NCBI GenBank assembly: GCA_032173965.1
Contig: JAVUNC010000005.1
Coordinates: 45,122,501-45,186,500, forward strand
DNA from: Sitta carolinensis
Lineage: Eukaryota; Chordata; Aves; Passeriformes; Sittidae
Length of the DNA: 64,000 nucleotides
Direction of reading: 5' to 3'
Shown: positions 51,075 to 64,000 of the stretch, one piece after another
Layout: each line of letters opens with the position of its first letter
Numbering within the stretch: the first letter of the stretch is position 1
Notes under the pieces: generated by a model
Told to the model about the DNA's origin: nothing
The model's input: the letters and a program-made list of their open reading frames with translations, nothing else
The model's database searches: none
Translations under genes and position numbers: made by a program

Positions 51075-52665
51075 GAGAAAACTTGAAAGAACAGCTACAA
51101 CACTAGAAAAATTAAAAAAAACTATAGAAGAGTAAGCAAAAATATGAGAGTGGGGAAACACAGAAGCAGAAGTCAAGTGGGAATATTTATTACAGATATA
51201 GAGATATACATATTAATAATTCCTTATAGTTATACATATATACTAATAGTTCCAGGGAACTCCCACCAGAACTGCAGTATTCGACAAACGCTTTCAGTCT
51301 TGCTACATCTGTCTCTCCTGTCAAGAAACTCCTGTCATCAAAATATTGAAATTAGACCTCTCTCTATTTTATGCTATGTTCTTTGCCTATATTTTCACAG
51401 CCACAGCAACTCTGAATTACTGCCCAGGTACAAGCTGAGGTTTTCAAGTACTTGTTGAGTGGACGCTGCTCAGTTTGATGTTTCTTTATAGATGAAGAGA
51501 ATTGCAGGGAGTTTTTATTTTTACTGTGTACTTTGCCTGGAGTCAATCATATTTAAATGCAACTTTTCTTACACAAATAACAATTACATTATTTTCTCTA
51601 TTACATTTTATTTTCCCGCTTTAATTAAACCTATAGGTTTATCACTGACAATTTCTCTACTAAGTCATAATAATCTTCTCAGCAGATTATTCTTCTTCAC
51701 AATCATGACAATAATGGGAAAACTTATGACAAGATCAAGGAGAAATTAATAGTAGTTAAAGTTTCTTTGAAAAACTATATGTTGACTCAGTTAAAAGAAA
51801 TAGAATAACCCCAAATAAGTTTTAATTATTAATTTTATATGGGGGCTTTTTGTTAACTTAATTTTGACAGGGGTTTTTTTTGTGTTTTTTTTTTTTTTTT
51901 TAATGAAAGTTTCCTCATATGTTTAGCTGTGCCAGCAGTGAGTTTTCTTAGCATACTACATATTCACTCAGCAATTCTTTCACCTATGCCATGTGGGAAG
52001 CTCAGCCATGCTGTTCCGAGTTGTAAACCAGGTTGTAAAATCAAGGCTATTGCTAAGATAATAAAGCCTTCAGTCATGAAGGCAGAGTTTTTTCAAAGTC
52101 ATCAGACACCTTCTCAGTCCTTATATATTTATTTCTTTGGTGCACAGTCTTATATATGGGGTGTGTTTTGACTCCTGAAGGAGGATTAGTGTATTCCTGG
52201 CCTCAAATAAAAGTCTGGTGTCACAACTGTTTTCTACAGTCACTGTAATTTTCCACAACCATTTGAAAACAAAGGAACTACATCCCAAACCCAACGAAAG
52301 AGCACAAAGCTCAAAACTAGAAGCCAAGCTTCTGGCATAGCTGGAAGTAGGTACCAAGATCATACCTGTTTCCTGGACTAACACAAGAAGTCACCACTCT
52401 GAGAGAATTCAAATAATATCTGAAATACTAAGGGCAGAGGAGGCAAAGTTCAACCAAACAAGTGAAAAGAAGACAGAAGGGGTCAAAGCAAAGGAACAGA
52501 ATATTGGAAGTATTTTTAGCCTGTTTCATGAAGCCACGTCTTTCTTGTGAAGAGTTGGCCTATACTGGACAAAACAGAACAAAATTTAGAAATCCCAAAC
52601 ACACATGGCCATTACAACAGAAACTTGTATTTGCCATTGCAGATACTGTAAATTGGAAGATACCA

Positions 52666-52694
52666 CTACACACACACGCAAACACACACACACA
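52666..52694. repeat. (CA)n microsatellite, interrupted
   Basis: Two CA blocks separated by GCAA. A short ordinary dinucleotide repeat. Confidence 0.85.
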
Positions 52695-55600
52695 AAATGT
52701 ACTTTTCCTTCTGTTAACTTTACAGAGAGACCCCAACCTAAAAATGTTAAGTTTTATTTTAAATCCTCATGAGATTACAAACATACTCATGGAGATTGTA
52801 CACCTAAGAAACAGACTGGGATGGAGGGTAAAAAGAAAAATAACTTAAGCAGGTAAAGAAGTCATTGGGTTCTATCACTTTAAAGAATATTACAAAATCA
52901 GGATGAATTTTAGCCTTTTCACTATACCTTTCAGCCTTTTGACAAAAACGTTATTTGATGTGCTAGAAAATTATGAACCCTATGAACTGCATTCTTTGTA
53001 AAATGGGAACACTGCTAATATGCAGCTCCAACGTTTGTGATAGAGCACAAGAGAAGTTTGGAAGTGTTATGCATGAGATTGTTATTGTTCTGCTTCCTCT
53101 ACAACTTCAAAGCCAGTTAATACAATTAGACTCCCACATACTCTTAAATCAAAGGTGTGAATGAGAGACTTCTTTCTCGATTTCAGGTGTAAACACTATG
53201 ATTGATTTGGAAGCATTACCCATAACTGAGTGCTAGGTGTGACTCAACCCTTACACACCCTCAGCACCACTAAATCACATTAACACAAGGATGGCACACA
53301 CAGCCTTTACTGGGGGCAACCTCAACGGCATCAGTAGCATTTAACTGACAGCTGTGATCCTAGAGACACCAAGAATAATTTTTTAGATGTAGTCATCTAA
53401 TGTTTTAGTTCATCTCTCATGTCCCACTCCAGTGACACAGCTGGCAGTGTCATCGGCCACATTGCTACAATTCCAGTGGCCTCCAAGAATTTACTGCTCG
53501 TAATCCTGTCTCCATCCCAAAGCTTCCTGTCTTCCTCCAAAGAAATTCCCTTCCCACAATTTCAGTGTGAATACTGCAGATCTGTCACTAAGTATATGAT
53601 AATTTTAAAATTTTTTTTCATAAATATGCCATCATGACAAATTTCTACTCTCTTAATTAAAAAATAGTTTTCAAGGTGACAACTGTTTTTTCTCAAGAAT
53701 GTGGGAATGCAATGGTGCTTTTTTGGAAGATGTCTTTGTACACATGACACAGACTAGCTGAATAATAATAATGATTCAACTACATTCACCAATATGAAGC
53801 TATTTTGTGCTGACATTTTTTTTTTCACAGTAGAACATTCAAAGCTTATTAAATCAAAACTAGAATAAAGATTATATATATACAGAAAGAAACTTGATCT
53901 TTATATAAGCCACTGGAGAGGAACTGATTTTCTTGAAAGAGCTCAAATATTTATTAGGATTTTACAGACTGTCAAAAATCAGATAAACCAGGAGATTTGG
54001 AGATTTTTCATTTATTTCTGAAGTAAAATTTGTTTTGAAGTATGAAGGAACAAAAATTGAACTAAATTTAAGCTTCTCGTCTTAGTATCAAGCTCAGGCT
54101 GAATCATAAAAATCACTGAGGACAGCTGTGATATAAAATTTACTGTGTGCCAGCTGTTTCCTGATAGTATTACTGATATTATTAAATAAGAAATTGCCCC
54201 TTCCAAATAGAGATTGTGGTATCTGAACTATCTGATGTGGTTGTTTCCCTTCTACTTGGGGGACATAAGGTTCTACACAACTCCTTCTAGATACAAAAGA
54301 GAATAAATAGACTTTATCTATGAAACATAGAAAATGTATTCATTATCTGGTTTAATGGCAAGTTTGTTTCTGGTCTGAAAATGTTCTAGCTGCCAGAAAA
54401 AAAAAAAGTTTAACAAGTTAAAACTAATTTTAAGAAAATAAAGAGTATTGATATTCTGTTAAATACCCCTCTGCTCTAAGTATTAATGCAAGTGTACACT
54501 AGAAACAAACTCTGCAACACGAACACTTCAGAACTGTCTTGTTTAATGACCTACAGAAAATCCACAGAAATCACATTATTGTAATTTAAATACCTTTGCT
54601 TGCATCGAGTTCTCTAATCAGAATTTAACATTGCAGCTGAATCACTACAAGGGGGCAAAGAGGTGACAGGAAAGGTCAGCAGGAAGGAAAGAATCCAGAA
54701 CTCCTGAAAGAGGCATGAGATGTGGCCACACTGCACTCACAACAGCTAGTGTTTTGTACAGAGCAAGAGAGCTTTAAAAAACCCCTCCTTGGTCACAGAA
54801 ACCTTGCAATATCATTACAGTGCACTGAATAGGCTGTGAAGCTTGCTCCAACCCTGGACAAATCATCCCATGTTATGCTGCATTTTAATACAAATTCTCA
54901 AATTAGATGCATTTTAAAGATGGCACAATTGTCTGTTTTGCAGAAATATTCTCAAAAATTTAAGTAAAATTCTAGGGCTGACAAGAAAGACTAAGGGAAT
55001 TAAATTAGGCTTTGTCTCAATTTTGGAGATATCTTTAAGAATACCAACCTCTTTATTTCTATTTGTCCACAAGAACAATGTTACAAATAATTCAAAGCAA
55101 CTATTTTTCTTAATGACCTCCTAATTAAAGCAGAACAGAACGAAGAAGAAAACACTGTAGTCCAAAGTAAAATCTCCTGTATTGTGACTCAGGAGCTACT
55201 CCTAGCATTTTTGGTTGTTTATCAGGTGAATTTCAAAAATCCATTTAATATTAGTTTGTTTGAATTTCCTCAGCTGCAATAACATCAATTCTTCTAATGG
55301 GCTCTAAGACCTGCTAAGGAAAACAGCACTATAGGAAAGCTAAGTATTAACAATATCTTTCAAGATGTTTGTCTGACTTCACCATTAAACCATGAATTTT
55401 TCGGAAGTCCTTTAAAAATGCTTATACTGTGGTTTTATTCTTCTCTAATGTTTGTAGGAATGTTTTTAATATTAAAGGAACTGAATGTTTGTGAAAACAA
55501 ATGTAACTACAGAGTATACACAGAGTCATTATATATATAATAAATTGAAAAACTGGAGAATGTTTTAAAAAGCCCTCTGGTAATAATAATGATGTGCAAC

Positions 55601-57889
55601 TCCTAGGCACACATACTTCAAAAGAAAGTGGTTATGGTTTAATTCCAACAGAATGAATTTAAAATATTTAAAAGATTTGAATGATTAAATATTATTTTGC
55701 AAAACATGACTTTTCACACAGTATGATACAAAGAATTTAAATCAGAGGCAGATGGTACCCAGTACTCTCACTGAGAGGACTGGTATGTCAGACAATTTCG
55801 TATTTTGTTCTGTTTAAAACAAACAGGGTCTCTAGGGTCTTCGAAAGTCATTTTATATTGGAAGGGGAGCTAGAAATATGGTGTTTACTTAAAACATTTA
55901 TTTACTGCGCAAGTGTACACAGAAAACTAAGGAGAAAAACTGCATCAGGAGTCTGCAATGTTGCCATGAATTCCAGGTTCATTAAATACCTTGTTTGTCT
56001 ATGATTTTCCCAAAGCAGTTCATCTAGCTTTTAGACTTCTATTCATTACCATTTTTGGGAGGTTAATAAACCTGGAATTCATATTCTTTAATGCTGGCAA
56101 GAAAATCCTCTCGAAAATCCCCAAATACTCTCTGCAAATACAACCTTATTTCAGAAGCTATGGCTTGCTCACTAACTATGACAGAAATGACCACTGACCA
56201 CTCAGTTTTCTAAGAAAATAAAGCAATATTTTTTGAGAAGAGAAATTTTCAAAAAACCATCTAGGTAACTAGGCAGTCATTGAGTTTACTGCCTAGAGCC
56301 TGATATGATTTAAGGTCATCTGAGTAACCTACAGAATTAATTCAATGTGAAAAGTAACATCCCTTGAGATTTTATTTGGATTTTATACCCGCCTCTGTTG
56401 TGAGAATTAACCTTAGAAAATGTGAGAGTTGAAACTCTATCAAACCAGCTATGAAACGTCCATCTAAAACACTGTCCTTAATCTTCCCAGTACACAGCTC
56501 CAGCCTCCAAAACAGGACATCAACCCTGTGCCATGCAGCCTCTCCTCATTACTCCAAGTTATGACCCCAAACCAAATAATCTGCCTCCTCCTCCGCTACA
56601 CATTTCATCTTTCCAGAAACTGACTCAATCCCTATGCTTTCTTACACTTCTTATCTAATTTCCCTACCAAGGAAAGGACACCAATAAGCAATGCTGCACA
56701 GCTGTGGAAAATATTTTATCTAACTCTGAATATAATGCAATGCAAAATCAGAAGCCCAGGTACAAGATACAGAATTCTATGTCAATATAGTTTTATCTGT
56801 TTAGTGTGCTCTCTCAGGACTAACAGGTCCTCACACAGGTCTACAGGTTAATTATTTCTATTTTCTGAATTGCTGGGTTATCACATGTTCATTGTACAAC
56901 ACAGAAATATCATGAAATGGAGACAATACTGATCTCTGTAAGATGGTATGAGAAATAATTAATAAAATACATGTTTAAAACCCAGATATTTTTCTACTTT
57001 TACTACTATCATTAGTGTTAAAGTTTATTCAACTATCTTCTAAACTGTTTTTTACTGAGTGCCATCTATTTGCCATAGGAATGAGGGGAGAGAAAGACAT
57101 ATTACCAGAGAATGACTATTTTTTTTTATTTCCAGGTCTGTCTATTCTGGGTTCTCTAGACCCATTTCTTCTTATTCCAATAGTGGCTAAAACTTCACAG
57201 AGAAGATGCTTGTGTTGTACCAAAACATCATTCGTATTAACCACCATCCATTCACTTCAGTTCCAAGAGCAGACTGAGACTCTTAGGGACAAGGAATACC
57301 ATCCCTAAAGGCTGCACACACCCAGGATGGAGTCACTACATCTAGTCCTTCCCAAGAACAGGCAGTGGTGCTGAGAACACTGGTCTGAAGAGTTCAGAGA
57401 CCATCTGCAGACATGCCATGAACTACAAGTCTCCAAGCAGCTCCTCAAAACCATTTAAGACATACAGCAGACAAAAAACCCCAGAGCTTGCACTGCAGTA
57501 AGTTGGCAGGAGAGATCAAGAATACTTTAGATATCCTTGGGTCTTTTATGCCCACGCAATTCTTTATGTGAAAATACCCAGAGGATCCTCTGCCATACCT
57601 AACACTCATGAAGCTGTTCCTGAATAATCCATATGGTGTGAGCATCTGCCACTTTTCAGTATAATATTCATTTCCAGAGTGTCACATTTCCCACAGATAG
57701 CATGAATGATTAAAAAGTAATAATCTTTTTGTGATAATTCTGCTTCTGGGAAAACATGAAATAGTGAAAACCTGACATTACCGTTGGTATTTGCAAAGCC
57801 TCCTGAAGTGAATGAATATATGGTCTTGCCTAAGCACACATTTAAGGACTTTATCTCTTATCAGGAACATTTGCTCAAGGAGTTTGTAG

Positions 57890-58174
57890 AAAGGTGAGAG
57901 CTGGCCTCTTCTCGAAGGAACCCAGAGAAAGGACAAGAGGAAATGGCCTCAAGCCATGCCAGGGGAGATTAGGCATCAGGAAGAATATTTTTTCACTGAA
58001 AGTGTGAAAGCACTGGCACAGGCTCCCCAGGAGCTGTGGAGTGACCATCCCTGGAGCTGCCCTAGAAATGACTGGACGTGGCACTTAGTACTATGGTTTA
58101 CTGGGCATGGTGCTGTTCAGTCAAAGGTTGGGCTTGACCTTGGAGGTCTTTTCCACACTTAATGATTCTATGAC
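57890..58174 (+). mobile_element. CR1 LINE 3' end, truncated
   Basis: Blocks GAGAGCTGGCCTCTTCTC, GGACAAGAGGAAATGGCCTCAAG, GCCAGGGGAGATTAGG, GAAGAATATTTTTTCACTGAAAG, CCCCAGGAGCTGTGGAGT, CATCCCTGGAGCTG, GTGGCACTTAG and GACCTTGGAGGTCTTTTCCA, ending TTAATGATTCTATGA, are in the order of an avian CR1 subfamily 3' end. It is 5'-truncated with many substitutions. Orientation is antisense to ANKS1B. Confidence 0.9.
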
Positions 58175-59016
58175 TGTGATGACACAAACGTCTTAAGAAA
58201 GCAAATTGTGTAATGGAACTGTTCAGTACTAGAATACATGTTTGTACATGGTTTAAACGCAGTTTAAAAATACTGAAAACTAAAGTCATAAACCCAGTTT
58301 TGTTTGTTATTTACATTTGAGTACAGACCTTTTGTTTCATGTGGTCTGCAAGTGATTAGTCAGTGTTTTCCCCTGCAGGAAGTGAAATTCATATTGAAAT
58401 CACAAGTATAAAACAGATTTGTCCAGTTTGCATACAGAAGTGGCTAATAATATCATAAAAACCTAAAAGCACTAATTTTGCTGTCAGTTCTATACCTTGG
58501 CAATTACTCCTTAAATAGGCTGGACATTTCTTATTTTAATTAATAGTATTTTTTAAAAAATTGTGGAAAAACATTCTGTTGGGTTTTTTCAAGAAAAAAA
58601 AACCTTATTTTGACATTTTTTTTTCTAGAAAAAGACCAAGTTGATATCCAATTATGCATATGGGTAACTTCACTCATTCAAACTGACCAGTTAATTCCAG
58701 CTTACATCCGTGTGAGCAAAGCCACATGGGTATGGAGCTGGTACACGGATTGCTGTCTCTCAACAGACATTTCTCCTGATACTAAAATAGCTACAAGGCT
58801 GGATTTTCAGTTTAGCTGTAAGTGTTACAGAAGACACGCCACTCCCACCACCCCCACAAAGAAGGGACATTTTATACAAGCAAAAGGCAAAATCACCACA
58901 TACGTTAGCAAAAGGGCAGCTTTCAAAAAACAAATGAACTCTCTACACAGTTTTTTAGTACCAGAGATATTTTGAACAGTGGCATGGCTTTTTAATACTC
59001 ACACACAGCCTGGCTA

Positions 59017-59019
<3 letters not shown>

Positions 59020-59053
<34 letters not shown>
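59020..59053. repeat. A(34) homopolymer
   Basis: Thirty-four consecutive A on the plus strand after ...CTGGCTATGT. It could be a poly(A) tail remnant, but no source transcript is recognisable upstream and no target duplication is visible. Confidence 0.9.
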
Positions 59054-59056
<3 letters not shown>

Positions 59057-60277
59057 TGGAGAACCCCTGCCATAATCTTTTATTGTTTAGGAGACTGTAA
59101 AATATAAAAATGTAAATGTAAAATTTGGGGACTGCTACACTACAGATCATTGTGATGATGGAAGATGAGGAAGGGAAAAAAACCTCAAATCCATCATCTC
59201 TCCCTTTAGGTACCAGAACCCTACACTAACAAGTGAGCTAAAAGCATCCAAGTGCCTTATCCAAATGTGCAGGAAAGTTATGCTCCATTAATTTATGCTA
59301 AAATATAATTTTATTCTTTTCACCACTAAAATAAGTAAAAAAAGGAATAAAATATTTCATTTTTGCTTTCACTGCATATAAGCATGTTCTTAAAATACCA
59401 TCTTACTGCCTCAGGAAAAGAAATGTTAGCATTAAGAATTTCACCTTTTCTCACTGTATAAACTCAATTCTCCCAAATATTTCTAAAATATAATTACTGT
59501 TTTTGATATTACAGCATCTGATCCAAGAGTACTTAATCTAGATAATACTTTCAAGAAACATACCATGGTAATTTTTCATCTTCTACATATTTCAACATAA
59601 TTGACTGGTTAAATTTTGCTATGTATTAAACGAAGGTATTGAAATTTTCAATTTGCAGTACAACAAATCAGACTGATAAATTTTCTTGAAGTACCAGGTC
59701 TACCACTGTCTTTCTCTTTAATCCAAGAGAAAGAGTAGTTGAGTGTCTTTTCATCTAAAAAGAGCTCAGGAGTGAAAACCATCAACAGACTTCTGAAAAT
59801 AACCTGCCCAGGAACCCTGCCTCACAGAGCTACCTATCTTTTGGGCAGCACTTAATCTGTGTGCAGAGAATGTGAAGCTCTAAGAAGAGTTTGGGATTTT
59901 CTGCACATCTCTATGCAACATGTTTTATATGTCTCTCAACAGGTCACTCCACTTGTCACCACTTCAGTTTTTTTCTCTGATAAATCCCCCCCTACGACCA
60001 GAGGCTGATGGAGGCTCGTGTCCTCAGATAGGCATCCTTAGTTCTCTGATTTCACCCATGCATCAGCTCCAGCTTCACATTTCTTGGGAGAAACCTCAAC
60101 ACAAAATACCAGATTTTGTCTAGTCCAGGGGAGGTTATTCACCTTTCACTCAGTAAAGTGTGATGGACACTGCTTTCCCTACAGCTCCCGGGACTGAGAG
60201 CTCACGCAGCCCCAAGTGCACTCAGGTTAGAAGAGAGGGAGAAAGCACCAGCCCCATCCCAGCCTGGTATTTTATCT

Positions 60278-60291
60278 GTTGCTCAGGCAAC
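60278..60291. promoter_or_regulatory. RFX-type X-box palindrome (GTTGCTCAGGCAAC)
   Basis: GTTGCTCAGGCAAC has the same form as the site at 11.67 kb, differing only in the central base (GTTGCTNAGGCAAC). It lies in a somewhat GC-richer patch (60.16-60.30 kb) that could be a regulatory element. Binding is inferred from the motif alone. Confidence 0.45.
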
Positions 60292-62240
60292 CAGCTCCAC
60301 TGTGAGGAAACAAAATATGGAAAAAGTAATCTCACTGAATGGAAGTCCACTTAATTCAGAACTGGTATCCAGTTTACACAGTAGTGTGATGTTACACAAG
60401 ACCAGAAAAACAGTCCATATTTGATGTGTATTTTACATCAATAAAATTGTGAAAGAACTGATACTAACAACTTATATTATTTCCAAACTGCATTGAATCA
60501 TCAAATCACTAAAAAAAGCTGAATTTTAAACTTGCTTTTCGGAAAAAAATAGTCACTGATATTCAGCAACATCTTCATAACAAATAAAGCATTAAAATAC
60601 TTGAGACTAATTTCTGGGGTATCTATGCAAGGTTTATGGACGCCTTTCTCTTATTAATGTCACAGGAAGTTTTATGCCAGTAAAAAATAATGGATAAGCT
60701 CTTCTGAGTTGAATTAACCATCTGATGTACTGAACAAAAGCATGGGCTTTATAAAAATCACTACAATGTAAACACTAGTCCTATTGCAATAAATTAAGGT
60801 AGTCATAGCACAGTGCTGGTACCAGCTTTCATTTTGTTGATATGGTTTGTGTGATCTCTCACCAAAAAAAAAAAAAGAAAAATTATCCAGTAATCTATGC
60901 TTGACCTTTAAAATAGGAATTAGTAATGGAATAAAGAATATTAATTATACCACTAATATTACGTCCCCACCCCAGTTTTTTAAAAGAAATATTTACAATA
61001 AAGCCAGCTCTAATTTTAGCAGTCATTCTATACTTGTACTTTACAGAGATTAGTTTACGAAGATACTCTGAATTTCATTTGAGAAAATGAATATCATTTG
61101 ACACAAAACCAAATACAGTCAGGGTATATTAAGGCAGAAAGACAATACAAGCAACTGAAGAGCTGACAAAGTTACACAGCCAAGAGCTTAGTATTTAGGA
61201 TATTGAATCACATTACAAAAATAGCAGATGCATGGTCATTCCTTGTATTTTAGAAAATGGGAAGGGATCCCTCGAAAGACAGAGGATCAGTGATAAAGAT
61301 GTTAGAGCACCAGTGATTAATTCCAGGCATCTATGTCTTAGAATAAGTAATTTTCAAAGCATCAAACAGAATAAAAAGCTAAATCATAGCAATGAAGAAA
61401 TACTGAAGTAGATACTGCAGCTGCTCACAGTTCTTCTTTTCATATCTCAGTTTAAAAGTAAAATGCTCAGAGTTGGCATTTAACCCAGTTTCTCAGCTAC
61501 ATGCTAAACAAGCATACTTGATTTTTTATGTATGACTTCCACTAATTAGAAATCTAACAATATGATACCTACAATAGTGGCTGCATTTCACATTTTATTC
61601 TTAGTGTAGACATGAGCTTATGTCTCCTTTAAGAGAAAACAAGTATTGGTCTGCTGTGTCACAGATTAGCTTACAGTCAAGACATATTCCTCTACTGTTG
61701 GATATAAGCCTTGTATGTTCTCTTTTTCGATATAAATATTCAAGAAGTCAGGATCCATACTTCAGTTTTTAAGAGAAATTAAAATTAATACTTCTGTATT
61801 ATGTTTTATTTTAAAATATGGTTGGTCTAAGAATCACATCTTTGGCTGCTTTATAAACTGAACTGGATCAATCTCTCAGTTTTTCAGGTTTTCCTCTAGT
61901 ATTTTACTATCAGCCTCAAAAGAAAACAAAACCAGAAAAACTGTCATTAAACAGCACCTTAATTTCTCAATATCGCAAACTGAAAGGCTTATGTATACAG
62001 AGAAATATATACAATAATTCTCTTTGCAAAAGAGTAATAATTGTCCTTGCACAGAAATAAATTAGTAACTAGAAGCACCATCAGTGCCACAACTGCTTTG
62101 ATCCAAACACCATGAAACACGTTGTAACCACCCCTAACAGGCAGCTGCCTCTGAAGAACACAATGGCAACTACTCAGCAGACTTAGGAGCAGCATCACAT
62201 CTTTTCCTGCCACAGAAATTACACCATACACTTTCCTTAC

Positions 62241-62293
62241 CTTGCATTTTAGATAGACAAAGATGTGACCAATATCAGATAAACCATGATCTG
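62241..62293 (-). other. Candidate cryptic or unannotated exon, 53 nt
   Basis: The minus strand has a good acceptor (CTCTCCTTGCTCCTGCATCA...TTTGGCAG) followed by 53 nt and a strong donor (AAATGCAAG|GTAAGG). One of three frames is open (two bases plus 17 codons: DHGLSDIGHIFVYLKCK), and it joins in phase 0 downstream. I do not recognise the peptide as part of ANKS1B or another protein. It also lies in a longer open frame (62444-61989). The signals alone justify listing it as a candidate; chance is quite possible. Confidence 0.25.
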
Positions 62294-64000
62294 CTGCCAA
62301 ATGATGCAGGAGCAAGGAGAGAATTAATCTCAGCCATAACTGAACACCTTTTGTTCTTGGTTTGTTTTTCATAAAATGTTGAATTTGTGTGGGAAACTCT
62401 ACGAAAACATGACTATGCAGAAGCATATAGAAGTATTTGCTCAACTTAGAAGATTCTTTCTCTGCATTAAGTTTATAGATATTTTAATTAAGGAAGTACT
62501 TAATTTTATTTTTTCAATATAAGTTATACTGGGCAAAGAATTAGCCATTTATTGTATGAATTAATCCTCTTTAATATGCTGATAATGCCAAATTAAATCA
62601 TTATGTTTCTATTCTTTACATGAATCAGCATTACTTACCTTGCTTGACTCAGTTTGCATTAAGCACACATCATACATTGGATAACAAAATTATATGCAAA
62701 ATTTGGGACAAAAAAGTCAAGTAGTGTAGACAGCAAAACAATTTTAAATGGTACATTTCAATGTAACAGAATTTGGAGAAAAGTTTATGACTTAGACTGA
62801 TACTATGAACTGACTCAAATATCTCAAACACAATGATGAATCCTTTGCTTAAAAATATTTTTTAGAAACCAGTACTGCATCAAAAGATCATAAGAAATCT
62901 TACTTAAACAGAAAGATGTCTCTGTAACTAAATTAACACTGACAGATGTTTCATAAGGGCATGGTTTTATACTGATATTTCCCTGAAGAAAGCTCAGTTT
63001 CATGATAATACAGCAAAAACAGGTCAAAACATGAAAGATGAGAATATTATGCTGCAAGTTTTTAATGCAGGGTGAGATTAAATTTCCACCTGCAATTTTT
63101 GTGCTCATTTAATCTTCCCTGTAATAAATTACAGTACAAATGTCAGTGATTAGAATACACTGATATTTTCTTTTTAAAGATGCAAAAGGAGTTTCATGAA
63201 CACAGCAACATATTGAGTATCAATTTAAATTCCTTGGAGTGAATTTTTACCATCTGGGAAATGCTTCACACTTAACTTATTTTCAGTAACTCTTTGCAAA
63301 ATACCAGGGCAGCACAGTTTTCACCAAACCTTTCTTTATCACAATTCTATAATTCCAATATGCTATCTAATTGTATAAAAATATGCAGAATCATACACTT
63401 GAACCATAATTGGGAAAAATTGCATCAGTTTTGCTTATTCAGGCTTTGTGCTTCCAACAGTTTTGGTAAACACTTCACTGGAAAGGTACATTTCTATCGA
63501 TAACCACACTTTTCAAAAGAGTTTTCATGTTTACTGTGCACCTCTGGGTCCAGAAAGAGGTTGAAAGTGACCAATACGTGGGATCAGAAGAGAATGCACT
63601 ATGAACTTCTGTTTCCCAAACACTACACCATATACCATTAAATGATGCAAACACCTTTCAAATTTTGCATAACCATCTTCCAGCCTATTACACATCCCCA
63701 TACAGGGTATTTCAAAGCAGTATATTCTATTTACTGTTCACAGAAATTCAGACACACAGAAGAGAATGTCAGATTAATTTCTACATGTTTAACATGCTTA
63801 TTCCCAATTTTATATTTTATATCATCAACCCAATTCAGTAATGTTTTATGTTGACAGAAGCTCCCATGATGGATCCTTCAAAGGAAATGCATCCTCTCCA
63901 CCCCAGGACAGGAAGGGATTGTGGGATTTGCACTAGATCTGGGAAGGTTGTGAACAGAATGGTGGCAAAATTAATAGCTTCAGAGCTCCAATTTAGGCAC

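Larger units (their letters stand above)
37546..64000 (-). other. ANKS1B: ANKS1B intron, at least 26 kb (partial)
   Basis: Intronic sequence upstream of the 581-nt exon; its donor exon is beyond the window. It holds CR1 copies at 40.3 kb (minus), 41.2 kb, 50.1-50.6 kb and 57.9-58.2 kb (plus), RFX-like palindromes at 43.07 and 60.28 kb, and a hairpin at 41.11 kb. It also holds A-rich tracts at 51.03 and 59.02 kb, a CA tract at 52.67 kb and a cryptic-exon candidate at 62.24 kb. The remaining stretches (37.6-40.2, 41.4-50.0, 50.7-57.8 and 58.2-64.0 kb) are AT-rich and stop-filled. Open frames up to 128 codons occur, but none has a recognisable product. Confidence 0.75.

Noticed and set aside
52462..52848. 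128-codon plus-strand frame
   Set aside because: No recognisable motif, no exon signals, antisense to ANKS1B, and it runs through a CA microsatellite.
58610..58975. 121-codon plus-strand frame
   Set aside because: No domain or splice signals; composition like surrounding intron.
59020..59053. A(34) as the tail of a processed retrocopy
   Set aside because: No recognisable gene-derived sequence upstream and no target-site duplication; bird CR1 machinery rarely makes poly(A)-tailed retrocopies.
61989..62444. 151-codon minus-strand frame, with a stretch LLLHHLAADHGLSDIGH faintly like an ankyrin repeat
   Set aside because: The resemblance is too weak and lacks the TPLH core. ANKS1B ankyrin repeats I recall do not match. 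Only the 53-nt splice-bounded part is kept as a candidate exon.

Overview
The window is non-coding-rich vertebrate nuclear DNA, almost certainly from a bird. It is AT-rich, has multi-kilobase introns with canonical GT-AG borders, and carries several CR1 LINE copies, including classic avian CR1 3' ends with the ATTCTATGA-type terminus. It also holds a retroviral LTR of a type I associate with songbirds and related birds. There are no bacterial operons, CRISPR arrays, tRNA or rRNA genes that I can see.

One host gene accounts for all the coding sequence I can support: ANKS1B (AIDA-1, a neuronal postsynaptic scaffold with ankyrin, SAM and PTB domains), on the minus strand. Three exons of the full-length transcript are visible, in gene order: 37545-36965 (581 nt, linker region), 34971-34899 (73 nt) and 14217-14111 (107 nt, first half of SAM domain 1). 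Their phases fit together exactly: phase 0 between the first two, one base plus two bases between the second and third. A fourth coding unit is the alternative first exon of the short isoform. It begins at an ATG at 14311 and runs without interruption into the 107-nt exon, so its last codons are also the polypyrimidine tract and AG acceptor used by the long transcript. The upstream exons (ankyrin repeats) lie beyond 64000. The rest of SAM1, SAM2 and the PTB domain lie before position 1.

Layout: 1-14110 is intron, with an old CR1 reverse-transcriptase remnant near 5.5 kb and an RFX-type X-box at 11.67 kb. 14111-14311 is the exon with the internal start, and 14312-14800 its probable 5'UTR and promoter. 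14218-34898 is a 20.7-kb intron with a 51-T tract, an old interspersed repeat (19.8 kb), a CR1 endonuclease/RT remnant (30.0-30.9 kb) and an LTR in the same orientation as the gene (33.26-33.69 kb). 34899-34971 is an exon. 34972-36964 is a 2.0-kb intron with a TA/CA microsatellite hairpin. 36965-37545 is the largest exon. 37546-64000 is intron with four CR1 copies, two more RFX-type palindromes, simple repeats and one cryptic-exon candidate.

I found no clearly undescribed biological system. The points most worth a second look are the dual-use coding/splice-acceptor segment, the sense-oriented LTR with promoter and poly(A) signals, the intronic hairpin, and the three RFX-like palindromes.
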